NCBI RefSeq assembly: GCF_030159895.1
Contig: NZ_BSNI01000002.1
Coordinates: 1,015,566 to 1,079,565 of the forward strand
Direction of reading: 5' to 3'
DNA length: 64,000 nt
Source: Maritalea porphyrae
GTDB lineage: Bacteria > Pseudomonadota > Alphaproteobacteria > Rhizobiales > Devosiaceae
Under the pieces are notes generated by a model. It was not told the DNA's origin and ran no database searches. It was given only the letters and a program-made list of their open reading frames with translations. Positions 8,086 through 17,067 of the stretch are shown one piece after another. How positions within the stretch are numbered: the first letter of the stretch is position 1; the number at the start of each line of letters is the position of its first letter. The position numbers were made by a program, and so were the translations under genes.

Positions 8086-10455
8086 ATGAACATTCCTGAG
8101 ATTTTCAAAAACCTTGAATATGGTCCTGCGCCTGAAGGTGATGAGCAAGCGGTTGCTTGGCTAGATAGTCACGGGCGTAAGTTCGGAAGCTTTATTGATG
8201 GCACCTTCACGAAGCCCGGAAAAGGCTTTGCCACAATCAATCCAGCCAATGGCAAAGAACTGGCGCAAATTACGCAAAGCACGAAGGCAGACCTTGATCG
8301 TGCCTTAAAAGCTGCGCGTAAGGCAACAGGGCCATGGCAGGCCTTGTCCGGTTTTGAACGGGCAAAATACCTTTATGCAATTGCACGTCAGGTGCAGAAA
8401 CACGCCCGCTTGTTTGCAGTGCTTGAAACGATGGACAACGGCAAACCGATCCGCGAAAGCCGAGATATTGATGTTCCGCTTGTCGCCCGTCATTTCTATC
8501 ACCATGCAGGCTGGGCACAACATATTGAACGCGAGTTCCCAGATCATCAGCCCTATGGCGTTTGTGGCCAAGTGATCCCATGGAATTTCCCGTTGTTGAT
8601 GATGGCGTGGAAGATCGCGCCTGCACTGGCAGCTGGTAACACCGTTGTGCTTAAACCTGCGGAGTTTACTTCGCTTACAGCACTGCTGTTCGCTGAAATT
8701 TGCCGCGAAATTGATCTTCCACCCGGTGTTGTGAATATCGTCACGGGCGATGGCGAAGTCGGCGCTGCGATCATGGACCACCCGGATATCGACAAAGTTG
8801 CCTTTACCGGGTCAACAGGCGTAGGCAAAGCCATTCGCAAAGCAACCGCCGGTTCAGGCAAAGGCATTTCGCTGGAACTAGGCGGCAAGTCGCCATTTAT
8901 CGTTTTTGAAGATGCGGACATTGATAGCGCCGTTGAAGGTCTGGTCGACGCAATATGGTTTAATCAGGGTCAGGTTTGCTGCGCGGGTTCCCGCCTTTTG
9001 GTGCAAGAAAGCATTGAAAAGCGGTTTATCAAAAAACTCAAAGCCCGCATGGCGAAGCTGCGCATTGGTGACCCGTTAGACAAGGCGATTGATATTGGTG
9101 CGCTGATTGCGCCTATCCAGGTTGAGCGCGTTGCCGAATTGATGAAAAAGGGCGAACAGGAAGGTGCGATAAGATATCAACCGGACGGTGAGCTACCTGC
9201 TGATGGCTGCTTCATGAAGCCAACCCTTTTCACAAATGTCAGCCCTGCCAACACAATTGCCAGCGAAGAGGTATTTGGCCCAGTGCTGGTAGCGATGAGT
9301 TTCCGCACGCCTGACGAGGCAGTGTCTTTGGCGAACAATTCACTATATGGCCTTGCTGCCAGTGTTTGGAGCGAGAACATCAATCTTGCACTCGATATTG
9401 CACCTCGCGTGAAGGCAGGCATTGTTTGGATAAACTCAACCAACCAATTTGATGCAGCTTGTGGTTTTGGTGGCTACAAAGAAAGCGGGTTTGGTCGAGA
9501 GGGTGGTAAAGAAGGCATGGCAGCCTATTTGCGCCCCACTTGGGAAACTAAGCTCAAAGCCCTGCCAGCATCGCAAAAACCAGTTGCGCCAAAGCTATTT
9601 GAAACAGACGGTATTGACCGCACAGCAAAACTCTATGTGGGTGGCAAACAGTCTCGTCCAGATGGTGGCTATGCCCGTGCGATAACCGGACCTGATGGCA
9701 AACTGATCGCCGAAGTTGGAGAAGGTAACCGGAAAGACATCCGCAATGCGGTTGAAGCAGCCCGAAGTGCGCTCGGCTGGGGCAACAAAACTGCTCACTT
9801 GCGTTCGCAAATCCTATATTACATGGGCGAAAATCTAGACTATCGAAAAGCTGAGTTTGCTGACCGCATTCGCGCCATGACAGGTGCTAGTGTTGGTGCT
9901 GCAAAAAAAGAAGTCGACCAAACCATTGAACGTCTGTTTGCCTTTGCAGGATGGGCTGATAAATATGATGGGGCGGTTCACAATCCCCCGACGCGTGCCA
10001 TGACCGTCGCGATGGTTGAGCCAATTGGTGTGATCGGCATAACAGCGCCAGACGAAGCGCCGTTGCTCGGCGCGATCTCGCTGCTCGCCCCTGCCATTGC
10101 CATGGGCAATACGGCGGTGCTGATCCCATCAGAGCATTCTCCTTTGGCTATGACAGACTTCTACCAGATTTTGGAAACATCCGATTTGCCAGGTGGCGTT
10201 GTAAACATTGTCACAGGCGAAAAAGAGAGCCTTACCAACACCCTGGTTGAGCATGATGGTGTGGATGCCCATTTCTATGTCGGCGACGCAGCTGGCGGAA
10301 AACGGGTTGAGGAAATGTCTATCCACAATCTCAAACAAACTTGGACCAACAAGGGCAAAGCGATTGATTGGGCAGACAAGTCTGTTTGTGAAGGCGAGTA
10401 CTTCATGGCAAGGTCCACCCAGGTGAAAAATGTGTGGGTGCCGTACGGCGCATAA
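8086..10455 (+). CDS. ALDH16-like aldehyde dehydrogenase with a second non-catalytic ALDH domain
   Basis: A 789-residue protein with a complete aldehyde dehydrogenase (about residues 40-490) followed by a partial second ALDH domain (about 500-789). The first has the NAD-site Lys in VVLKPAEFTS, FTGSTGVGK, the general-base Glu in LELGGKSP and the nucleophilic Cys in NQGQVCCAGSRL. The second keeps a Rossmann-like part (EPIGVIGITAPDEAP; LPGGVVNIVTGEKES) but ends before a catalytic Cys motif. This layout matches the ALDH16 family. Position after deoC suggests it oxidises acetaldehyde, but that is inference. Translation should start at the ATG at 8086, five bases after the deoC stop; an in-frame ATG 72 bases earlier lies within deoC. 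Confidence 0.85.
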   Translation: MNIPEIFKNLEYGPAPEGDEQAVAWLDSHGRKFGSFIDGTFTKPGKGFATINPANGKELAQITQSTKADLDRALKAARKATGPWQALSGFERAKYLYAIARQVQKHARLFAVLETMDNGKPIRESRDIDVPLVARHFYHHAGWAQHIEREFPDHQPYGVCGQVIPWNFPLLMMAWKIAPALAAGNTVVLKPAEFTSLTALLFAEICREIDLPPGVVNIVTGDGEVGAAIMDHPDIDKVAFTGSTGVGKAIRKATAGSGKGISLELGGKSPFIVFEDADIDSAVEGLVDAIWFNQGQVCCAGSRLLVQESIEKRFIKKLKARMAKLRIGDPLDKAIDIGALIAPIQVERVAELMKKGEQEGAIRYQPDGELPADGCFMKPTLFTNVSPANTIASEEVFGPVLVAMSFRTPDEAVSLANNSLYGLAASVWSENINLALDIAPRVKAGIVWINSTNQFDAACGFGGYKESGFGREGGKEGMAAYLRPTWETKLKALPASQKPVAPKLFETDGIDRTAKLYVGGKQSRPDGGYARAITGPDGKLIAEVGEGNRKDIRNAVEAARSALGWGNKTAHLRSQILYYMGENLDYRKAEFADRIRAMTGASVGAAKKEVDQTIERLFAFAGWADKYDGAVHNPPTRAMTVAMVEPIGVIGITAPDEAPLLGAISLLAPAIAMGNTAVLIPSEHSPLAMTDFYQILETSDLPGGVVNIVTGEKESLTNTLVEHDGVDAHFYVGDAAGGKRVEEMSIHNLKQTWTNKGKAIDWADKSVCEGEYFMARSTQVKNVWVPYGA

Positions 10456-10477
10456 AAAATATGGAAGGGCAGAAGTG

Positions 10478-10768
10478 ATGTCGGAAAAGGTTGTCGTTGA
10501 AAATATCAACCACCCTGGCAAATCTGAGCGCGTAGATGCAGCGAAATATGCTGCCATGAAAAAAGCGATGCTCGCCGTTCTACCGACAAAAGAGCCCGGT
10601 ATGAAGGCGGGTGACGTGGTCGAAGCGGTCAAACCACATCTGCCAGAAGAACTTTTCCCTGGCGGTAAAACAGCGGGTTGGTGGGTAAAGTGCGTGCAGC
10701 TCGACCTAGAAGCAAAACAAGTTATCAAACGAGCCGACAAGCCGCCAGTTCGGTTGTACAAATTGTAA
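10478..10768 (+). CDS. Small conserved protein of unknown function (DUF6958-like)
   Basis: A 96-residue soluble protein, not assigned to a reaction. It begins SEKVVVENINHPGKSERVDAA, a pattern I recall from the DUF6958 family, and ends VIKRADKPPVRLYKL. The middle (AMKKAMLAVLP ... GDVVEAVKPHLPEELF ... AGWWVKCVQLDLEAKQ) could fold as a small winged-helix-like unit, with the basic C terminus as the wing, but no DNA-binding role is proven. The ATG at 10478 follows GGGCAGAAG; an upstream in-frame start is inside the ALDH gene. It is embedded between the ALDH and deoA genes, so it is part of the nucleoside operon. Confidence 0.7.
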   Translation: MSEKVVVENINHPGKSERVDAAKYAAMKKAMLAVLPTKEPGMKAGDVVEAVKPHLPEELFPGGKTAGWWVKCVQLDLEAKQVIKRADKPPVRLYKL

Positions 10769-10779
10769 AGTAGTGCCAA

Positions 10780-12096
10780 ATGGTCTTTCTGCCCCAAGAA
10801 GTAATTGCAAAAAAGCGTGACGGAGAGAAGCTTTCCCGAGAGGAGATATTGTACTTCATCGCCGGACTGAACAATGGCACTGTGAAGCACGAGCAAGCCG
10901 CGGCACTCGCGATGGCGATCTATTTCCAAAATATGGATCTAGAAGAACGCATTTCGCTAACTGAGGCTATGCGCGATAGCGGCGAAGTTCTTGACTGGTC
11001 GGACTTTGATGGCCCAATTTTAGACAAGCACTCAACCGGTGGTGTTGGCGACAATGTGTCTTTGATGTTGGCGCCGATCTGGGCGGCTGTTGGTGCGAAC
11101 GTGCCGATGATCTCAGGTCGCGGTTTGGGACACACGGGTGGAACGCTAGATAAATTTGATGCGATTCCGGGATATACCACTTCGCCGGATAATGCGCTTT
11201 TTCGGCAGGTTGTTCGCGAAGTCGGTTGTGCCATTATTGGTCAAACGACGGATTTAGCGCCGGCAGATAAGATCATGTATGGCATTCGCGACGTCACGGC
11301 GACAGTTGAAAATGTCTCATTAATCACCTCATCAATCCTATCAAAGAAATTAGCCGCCGGATTGGATGCGCTTGTTCTTGATGTGAAAGTTGGTACAGGC
11401 GCATTTATGCGAACAGCAGATGATGCGGACGAACTTGCCAATAGCCTGGTGAAAGTTGCAAATGGAGCAGGGGTGAAAACTTCCGCTCTTATCACTGACA
11501 TGAACGAACCTTTGGCCAGCGCTGCAGGCAATGCCCTTGAAGTGCGCAATGCCGTCGAATTCTTGTCAGGCGCGCATCAGGACAATCGTCTATTGGACGT
11601 CACAATAGAATTGGCGGCCCTAGGTCTTGGGCTGGCCGGCCTAGAAAGTGACATGGATACGGCGCGCAGCAAATGCTTAAACGCCTTGAATAGCGGCGCT
11701 GCAGCCGAAAAATTCGGCCAAATGGTTTCCCTGCTGGGCGGACCGGTCGATTTTGTCGAGAACTATGATAATCACCTGCCAGTTGCGCCGATTGTAAGAG
11801 ATGTGTTCGCAGAGCGGGAAGCACAAGTTCGTGCAATTGATGCAAAGGGTGTCGGCATGGCTGTTGTGGTGCTCGGTGGCGGGCGGAAAACACCAACCGA
11901 TCAATTGGATTACGCGGTGGGATTTGACCAAATTGCGCCGATTGGGACAAATTTGAGCAAAGATGTGCCAATTGCCCGCCTACATGCAGCCGACGAAGCT
12001 AGCGCCGCAGAGGCGTCAGCGCGCCTGCGGCATGCCTATCAACTAGATGGTGAGCAAGAGGCGCATGAGCTGTTTCATGGTTTGATCACCGCCTAG
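10780..12096 (+). CDS. deoA: Thymidine phosphorylase
   Basis: A 438-residue pyrimidine nucleoside phosphorylase, converting thymidine or deoxyuridine and phosphate to the base and 2-deoxyribose-1-phosphate. The family pattern is intact: helical N-terminal domain with GLNNGTVKHEQAAALAMAIY, the phosphate-binding KHSTGGVGD (near residue 84), SGRGLGHTGGTLDK (near 113) and the thymidine-site region around DVKVGTGAFM (near 203). Length matches E. coli DeoA (440). The ribosome site is weak. Placed before deoB, which isomerises its sugar product. Confidence 0.93.
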   Translation: MVFLPQEVIAKKRDGEKLSREEILYFIAGLNNGTVKHEQAAALAMAIYFQNMDLEERISLTEAMRDSGEVLDWSDFDGPILDKHSTGGVGDNVSLMLAPIWAAVGANVPMISGRGLGHTGGTLDKFDAIPGYTTSPDNALFRQVVREVGCAIIGQTTDLAPADKIMYGIRDVTATVENVSLITSSILSKKLAAGLDALVLDVKVGTGAFMRTADDADELANSLVKVANGAGVKTSALITDMNEPLASAAGNALEVRNAVEFLSGAHQDNRLLDVTIELAALGLGLAGLESDMDTARSKCLNALNSGAAAEKFGQMVSLLGGPVDFVENYDNHLPVAPIVRDVFAEREAQVRAIDAKGVGMAVVVLGGGRKTPTDQLDYAVGFDQIAPIGTNLSKDVPIARLHAADEASAAEASARLRHAYQLDGEQEAHELFHGLITA

Positions 12097-12132
12097 GCGG
12101 CGACAAGCGTCATAATTCAAATGGAGGCCAAT

Positions 12133-13350
12133 ATGCCCCGTGTAATATTGTGTGTTCTTGATAGTTTTGGCATTGGCGGTGCACCCGACGCAGCCGAGTA
12201 CGGCGACGAGGGCTCAAATACGCTCGGGCATATCGCTGCTTTTTGCGCCGCTGGTAAGGGTAATCAAGATGGATTGCGCAATGGGCCCTTGCGTATCCCA
12301 AATATGGATATGCTTGGCTTGGGTCAAGCTGCAAAAGCAGCTAGTGGAGAGTTGCCAATTGGTCTGAGTGGTGACCACAAAGCGGGCGTCTGGGCGCATG
12401 CCAAAGAAGTTTCCAAGGGAAAAGACACGCCCTCGGGACATTGGGAAATTGCTGGTGTGCCGGTGCAATTTGACTGGGGTTATTTTCCCGATACAGAACC
12501 CACATTTCCACGTAAATTGACGGATGCATTCGTAAAACGCGCGAATTTACCGGGTATTCTTGGAGATAAACACGCCTCCGGTACGTTTGTAATTGCAGAA
12601 CTTGGCGAAGAGAGTATTCGATCAGGAAAACCGATTTGTTACACGAGCGCTGATAGCGTTTTCCAAATTGCAGCGCACGAAACACATTTTGGTTTGGATC
12701 GATTATATGAGATTTGCGAAATCGCCTATGAATTGGTCAAGCCGTATAACATCGGCCGCGTCATCGCACGACCTTTCGTGGGCGAAACCAGCGATACGTT
12801 CGAACGCACTGGCAACAGGCGCGATTTTTCAGTATTGCCGCCAGAACCAACCTTGCTTGATCGCGCAAAGGGAAATGGTCGACAAGTTTTTGCGGTCGGC
12901 AAAATATCCGATATTTATGCAGCCCAAGGTGTAACTCACAAGATTAAGGCAAACGGCAACATGAAGCTGTTTGATGCAACACTTGATGCCATGGAGATGG
13001 CTCGCGATGGCGATTTGATATTCACCAACTTTGTGGATTTCGATATGCACTTTGGCCATCGGCGTGATGTGCCTGGATATGCCGCTGCGCTTGAACAGTT
13101 TGACCAACGCTTGCCAGAAATTATCGCAAAGATGCGCGATGATGATTTACTTGTCTTAACCGCGGATCATGGATGTGATCCGACATGGCAGGGGAACGAT
13201 CACACGCGAGAGCAGGTGCCGGTTTTATTGTTTTCCCCAACTTTGACCAAAGGATCAAAGGGCGCAAGATCGACTTTTGCTGATATTGGTGAGACAGTGG
13301 CGCAATGGCTGAAATTGCCCGCCGGCCCGCACGGCACGGCGTTCTTATAA
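12133..13350 (+). CDS. deoB: Phosphopentomutase
   Basis: A 405-residue alkaline-phosphatase-superfamily mutase that moves phosphate from C1 to C5 of ribose or deoxyribose, linking the phosphorylases to deoC and the pentose phosphate pathway. Metal and nucleophile motifs are visible: [13 protein letters not shown] at the N terminus (first Asp), [12 protein letters not shown] with the phospho-accepting Thr (near residue 99), [11 protein letters not shown] and [18 protein letters not shown] near the C terminus. The ATG at 12133 is chosen because GGAGG lies seven bases before it; an ATG four codons earlier would place that ribosome site inside the gene. Confidence 0.93.
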   Translation: MPRVILCVLDSFGIGGAPDAAEYGDEGSNTLGHIAAFCAAGKGNQDGLRNGPLRIPNMDMLGLGQAAKAASGELPIGLSGDHKAGVWAHAKEVSKGKDTPSGHWEIAGVPVQFDWGYFPDTEPTFPRKLTDAFVKRANLPGILGDKHASGTFVIAELGEESIRSGKPICYTSADSVFQIAAHETHFGLDRLYEICEIAYELVKPYNIGRVIARPFVGETSDTFERTGNRRDFSVLPPEPTLLDRAKGNGRQVFAVGKISDIYAAQGVTHKIKANGNMKLFDATLDAMEMARDGDLIFTNFVDFDMHFGHRRDVPGYAAALEQFDQRLPEIIAKMRDDDLLVLTADHGCDPTWQGNDHTREQVPVLLFSPTLTKGSKGARSTFADIGETVAQWLKLPAGPHGTAFL

Positions 13351-13369
13351 GAAATCAGAGGCGAAGAAT

Positions 13370-13999
13370 ATGGAAAATGTAACGGTTGTTGATCACCCTC
13401 TGGTGCAGCACAAGCTTACCATCATGCGTAACAAGGAAACGTCGACGGCAAGCTTTCGGCGGTTGCTACGCGAAATTTCTCATTTGCTTTGCTATGAGAT
13501 TACGCGTGACCTTGAACTTGAAGATATCGATATTGAAACGCCAATTCAGCCAATGAAATCGCCGAAGCTCAAGGGCAAGAAACTGGTATTTGCTTCGATT
13601 TTGCGTGCTGGCAATGGCCTGTTGGAAGGCATGCTGGATCTGGTGCCATCTGCTCGCGTGTCTCACATTGGTCTCTACCGCGATCCCGAAAGTTTGGAGG
13701 CAATTGAATATTACTTCAAAGCGCCGACAGATGTTGCAGATCGACTAGTCGTTGTGGTTGACCCAATGCTCGCCACTGCGAACTCTGCGATCACTGCTGT
13801 AGATCGGATCAAGCGTCGCGGAGCGGACAATCTAAGATTTTTGTGTCTGTTGGCTGCACCAGAGGGCATTAAGGCGTTTCAAAAAGCACATCCAGATGTG
13901 CCGATTTTTACCGCCGCGATTGACGAACAGCTCAATGAAAAAGGTTATATCGTTCCTGGTTTAGGTGATGCGGGCGACCGCATGTATGGCACACGATAG
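13370..13999 (+). CDS. upp: Uracil phosphoribosyltransferase
   Basis: A 209-residue enzyme that makes UMP from uracil and PRPP, salvaging the uracil set free by the phosphorylase and deaminase of the same operon. The PRPP-binding loop [14 protein letters not shown] (near residues 124-137) and the uracil-binding C terminus [14 protein letters not shown] are typical; length equals E. coli Upp (208). It begins 19 bases after deoB behind a GAGGCGAAG-type ribosome site and is the last clearly metabolic gene of the run. Confidence 0.95.
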   Translation: MENVTVVDHPLVQHKLTIMRNKETSTASFRRLLREISHLLCYEITRDLELEDIDIETPIQPMKSPKLKGKKLVFASILRAGNGLLEGMLDLVPSARVSHIGLYRDPESLEAIEYYFKAPTDVADRLVVVVDPMLATANSAITAVDRIKRRGADNLRFLCLLAAPEGIKAFQKAHPDVPIFTAAIDEQLNEKGYIVPGLGDAGDRMYGTR

Positions 14000-14008
14000 G
14001 GGAGTATC

Positions 14009-14431
14009 ATGAATGCCTCTGATTTGCTTGGTGAATGGAGACTTGTTAGCGCAGAGTTGACCACCAAAGGCTCAACCACAAGCATCTATGATCCAAAGTG
14101 GGAGTTTGTGAAGATCTTCACGCAGACGCACTTTGCGTTTTTAACGCGCCTGCCCGAGGATCGCGCTCCCTTTTCAGCAGAGGCAACCGATGCGGAGCTG
14201 CTGCGCGGCGCAAAATCTTTCAATGCAGGCGGTGGACGGTATGATCTAGCAGGAGCTGACTATATCGAGCACATTCAATATTGCAGTTACCCGAATTATG
14301 AAGGGCAGTCGATTGCCTTCAAGCTCACATTCGTCGACGGTGTTCTGACGCAAGAGGGGATCTATCCCCTCAAGCGGCTCGGTTTTGGCGATACAGATGG
14401 ATATCTGGTCGAGTCTTACGAACGGCTATGA
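14009..14431 (+). CDS. Lipocalin-like domain protein, function unknown
   Basis: A 140-residue protein beginning LLGEWRLVSAEL, with alternating hydrophobic beta-strand pattern through FKLTFVDGVLTQEG and ending GYLVESYERL. This is the shape of small lipocalin_5-type proteins (an eight-stranded barrel that binds a small hydrophobic ligand). No signal peptide is visible, so it is cytoplasmic. It starts nine bases after upp with GGGGAG as ribosome site and is therefore probably the last gene of the nucleoside operon. Its 3' end overlaps the convergent HAD gene by six bases. A link to nucleoside metabolism is only positional. Confidence 0.65.
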   Translation: MNASDLLGEWRLVSAELTTKGSTTSIYDPKWEFVKIFTQTHFAFLTRLPEDRAPFSAEATDAELLRGAKSFNAGGGRYDLAGADYIEHIQYCSYPNYEGQSIAFKLTFVDGVLTQEGIYPLKRLGFGDTDGYLVESYERL

Positions 14432-15049
14432 CTTTGCAGCCAAAGGCATGCCCAACGCAATCAGCTCTTTACGTGCTTGATCCGCATTTTCAAAGTGTAC
14501 AGTTTTCATTCCCATGTGGCGGGCAGCAGCAATATTAGGATAGCTATCGTCAATTAAGACGCATTGATCAGCTGCTAGGCTATAGCGATCCAAAAAGCAC
14601 GCGAAGATGCGGTAATCTGGTTTTATCAACCGCTCGTTTCCAGATACGACAATGCCATCAAATTTCCGCAAGAACGCATACTTCTCCAAACACTCATGGA
14701 ACTTTTCGCGTGAGAAATTGGTAATGGCAAAAGTTGGTATATTTGCCGCGATCAACTCCTCTTGAATTGCAATTGTACCCTGATGAACACCAGCGATCAT
14801 TTCGTGCCAACGACGATCGAAAGCCGAGATTTGATCGAAATATTGCGGGAACTGATTAGTTTTCTCCTGGATGCCTTCGGCATAGGATTTGCCAGCGTCA
14901 AACTCGATGTTCCACATACCTGTGCAAACATGATCATAGAACCACTGTGCATCTTCTTCAGTGTCAAATAGCTTTCGGAACAAATACATAGGGTTCCAGT
15001 CAATAAAGACGCCGCCCAGATCAAAGACCGGGATCAAATAGTCAGACAT
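14426..15049 (-). CDS. HAD family hydrolase (YihX-like phosphatase)
   Basis: A 207-residue HAD-superfamily hydrolase with a helical cap. Motif I is FDLGGVFIDW: the nucleophile Asp is present and the second Asp is replaced by Gly, as in the YihX/HAD-IA variant 3 group. Motif II is ITNFS, motif III the Lys of KPDYRIF, and motif IV DDSYPN. These suit a sugar-phosphate or similar small phosphate ester; YihX acts on glucose-1-phosphate. It is transcribed towards the nucleoside operon and has no evident partner. The substrate cannot be read from sequence. Confidence 0.75.
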   Translation of the reverse strand: MSDYLIPVFDLGGVFIDWNPMYLFRKLFDTEEDAQWFYDHVCTGMWNIEFDAGKSYAEGIQEKTNQFPQYFDQISAFDRRWHEMIAGVHQGTIAIQEELIAANIPTFAITNFSREKFHECLEKYAFLRKFDGIVVSGNERLIKPDYRIFACFLDRYSLAADQCVLIDDSYPNIAAARHMGMKTVHFENADQARKELIALGMPLAAKS

Positions 15050-15081
15050 AAATCTGTTCCGTTTTTTCGGGTGAGTTAGGC

Positions 15082-15642
15082 TTAGTTTATTGTGATTTCC
15101 GCATCAAAGCGAGGTCGAAAGTAGTAGGTGCGGCTTAGCGTGAAGCCCGATTTGAACATAAAATCGACAATCGGCGTCCACTGAACTGTTGCTTCGCCAA
15201 CAATTAGGTACTTCTTTTTCGACTGATTGTTTATCTCTTTTGGGACCGAGAATGTTGAATTCTTAGGGTGCGCGCTTCCGCCATTGAAGCCTTCACTCCA
15301 CCTCACTTTCGCTTTGCCATTTTTGTCGACATAAATGCTGGTCACGACTTGCTGCAAAGTCGCTGAGGGATAGGGTTCCATGGTGAATTGAGCGGCTTGA
15401 AAATAGTCTTGCAGCGTAGCATTGGGCAACGAACCGTCGGCACGTGCGACCAAATCCGCTACCGAGCCGGCAACTACGGCCAGCCGGCGATCCATAATGA
15501 TTAACCGGCTTACCTCGGCGGTTCCAATATAGGTAAACAACAGCGCAGGTAGGATGAGTGCAAACTCAACTGCCGCAACCGCGGACGTTTCGCGTCTAAA
15601 GCGCTTGAGTTGTTTTATAATACTCTTGACCAAGACTCTCAT
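15082..15642 (-). CDS. TadE/TadG-like pilus assembly protein
   Basis: A 186-residue membrane-anchored minor pseudopilin. The N terminus has a basic stretch, then SAVAAVEFALILPALLFTYIG, a TadE-type segment in which the hydrophobic helix follows a Glu five residues into the processed form. The rest is an exported beta-rich domain. It is translationally coupled to the next gene upstream: the stop of the 15642-16208 gene and this start share one base (TGATG). Both lie divergent from the flp/cpa genes and likely supply the minor pilins of that machine. Confidence 0.8.
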   Translation of the reverse strand: MRVLVKSIIKQLKRFRRETSAVAAVEFALILPALLFTYIGTAEVSRLIIMDRRLAVVAGSVADLVARADGSLPNATLQDYFQAAQFTMEPYPSATLQQVVTSIYVDKNGKAKVRWSEGFNGGSAHPKNSTFSVPKEINNQSKKKYLIVGEATVQWTPIVDFMFKSGFTLSRTYYFRPRFDAEITIN

Positions 15643-16208
15643 CAGAATGGCTCGTTCATGAATACACGTGCAGCCGAAATAACAGTCGCGCTGCCATATT
15701 TTGAAAAACCAAAGTCAAAGCCTAAGAAAGTATTCCACTTATAATAGGCTTCTACCAGTATGACTTGGCGAGAATTACCTGGATCAAATTTCTCGTTTAA
15801 GATCCAATCCCCATTTTCATCCACAGGTGGACTAGTGTTTGCTGCAGAGAACGATCCAATTGGTCGAGTGCGCAACTTGATGTCTGGGCAGTTGATTAGG
15901 CCAAATGTATGCTGACAAATCTCGTTCCGAAAATCAGCGGCGTTGTAGCTTTTTGCATCGCCAACCAAAATTGCGCGCGATGCATCGTCGACGGCGCTAT
16001 CAAATACTTGGCTGCCTAGTAAGAACATACCTGTTTCCAGGATGGCTCCAATTAACGCGAAAAACGGAAATGCGAGCAAGGCAAACTCAATCGCTGTCGC
16101 CCCTTCTTCGCGGCGAGCGATATTTTTTGCAGATCGTACAAACAATGTTCGAAAGTTCGTGATCAAGGCGTAATCCAATTCCAAATGCCTGCAGGCGTTT
16201 TCAAGCAT
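15642..16208 (-). CDS. TadE-like minor pilin
   Basis: A 188-residue protein with the prepilin-like motif REEGATAIEFALLAFPFFAL (residues about 34-53): a Gly cleavage position, Glu at +5 and a ~20-residue hydrophobic helix, as in Flp and TadE. The rest is a periplasmic domain with two Cys (CQHTFGLINC) that could form a disulfide. A ~33-residue leader precedes the cleavage motif, long compared with Flp. It is coupled to the second TadE-like gene and would be processed by the prepilin peptidase CpaA encoded nearby. Confidence 0.8.
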   Translation of the reverse strand: MLENACRHLELDYALITNFRTLFVRSAKNIARREEGATAIEFALLAFPFFALIGAILETGMFLLGSQVFDSAVDDASRAILVGDAKSYNAADFRNEICQHTFGLINCPDIKLRTRPIGSFSAANTSPPVDENGDWILNEKFDPGNSRQVILVEAYYKWNTFLGFDFGFSKYGSATVISAARVFMNEPF

Positions 16209-16270
16209 TATCGATCAAGAACATTACTGTTCTCTTGAAAAACAAACTCGAATGCGTAGGGAAATGGCTC

Positions 16271-16738
16271 TTAACTACCAGAATCCTTGCCAACCGATGC
16301 TGCTTCTTTGTGCGACTTAGCAACATCTGAGACAAAATCGGGATGGTCGCCGCCAAGTGCCATTGGCTGGCAATTTGGTGCGCATGAAACCGAGGTCTTT
16401 GCGCTACCCATAAAAACAGTCACTAAACTAGAACTGTCCGCGCCCACATTGATAATGAGATCGGCAATCGGATTTCCAACGGCATCAAGCGCAATCAAGT
16501 TAGTAGACCCATAACCCTTGCCCGTCAGAACAAGTGTTTGTGGATCTTGTATCGTCGCATCTGCGATAACTGGGTTACCGATCACAACGGTAGACGCTGC
16601 CGATGGCAGGCGAAGAATGCGCGCCATATTCATCATGACGCTGATCTCATTTTGCGTTTCCGCAGCATATGATGCGGTTGCAATTGTGATCCCCAAAACA
16701 CCTGCGCTTAACTGAGCGACAAATTTTGCAAAGGCCAT
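16271..16738 (-). CDS. Secreted pilus protein with CpaC N-terminal-type domain
   Basis: A 155-residue exported protein. A signal peptide (MAFAKFVAQLSAGVLGITIA ... SYA) leads into a domain MARILRLPSAASTVVIGNP ... VLTGKGYGSTNLIALDAVG, which is the N-terminal domain found at the front of secretins such as CpaC/RcpA, here without a secretin barrel. The C-terminal ~40 residues contain SCAPNC, a possible disulfide, and a polar tail. It may act as a periplasmic partner of the CpaC secretin. It is the first gene of the leftward group that also holds the two TadE-like genes. Confidence 0.75.
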   Translation of the reverse strand: MAFAKFVAQLSAGVLGITIATASYAAETQNEISVMMNMARILRLPSAASTVVIGNPVIADATIQDPQTLVLTGKGYGSTNLIALDAVGNPIADLIINVGADSSSLVTVFMGSAKTSVSCAPNCQPMALGGDHPDFVSDVAKSHKEAASVGKDSGS

Positions 16739-17067
16739 GATTTACCTAACTGTAACTATAAACTCATTCCCAAGATGCACAATAATGGTGAACAAATGGC
16801 AAATGCACCCAATTCATCGTCTATATATAATAGTTAGCAGGAATTGGACGTTTCTTGGTGCGGGGTAAGCTTGGTGAGGTAAATATTTGTTAACCATGAA
16901 TAGTAATAATGTAGTAATCATAAGTAATGGCAGTCGTGTTTGCTAGATAGTGACCTGCCAAATTAACACTATTTCAAGAAAGCAAGCATAAGTTGGTCCA
17001 TGAGTTCGATGGTGAGGATCGGACAGTTTTAATTGTCACGTCGTGGCAAGGAGCAAGGAGCAACAAA
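16739..17067. promoter_or_regulatory. Divergent intergenic region of the pilus locus
   Basis: This 329-base AT-rich gap separates the leftward pilus group from flp. No gene is seen. It must hold promoters for both directions. A TTAACCAT sequence at 16890-16897 matches the half-site form of CtrA boxes, with a poor second half at 16901. Just before flp the ribosome site is duplicated (AAGGAGC twice, 17048-17061), fitting very high pilin expression. No clear -35/-10 pair was found by eye. Confidence 0.4.
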
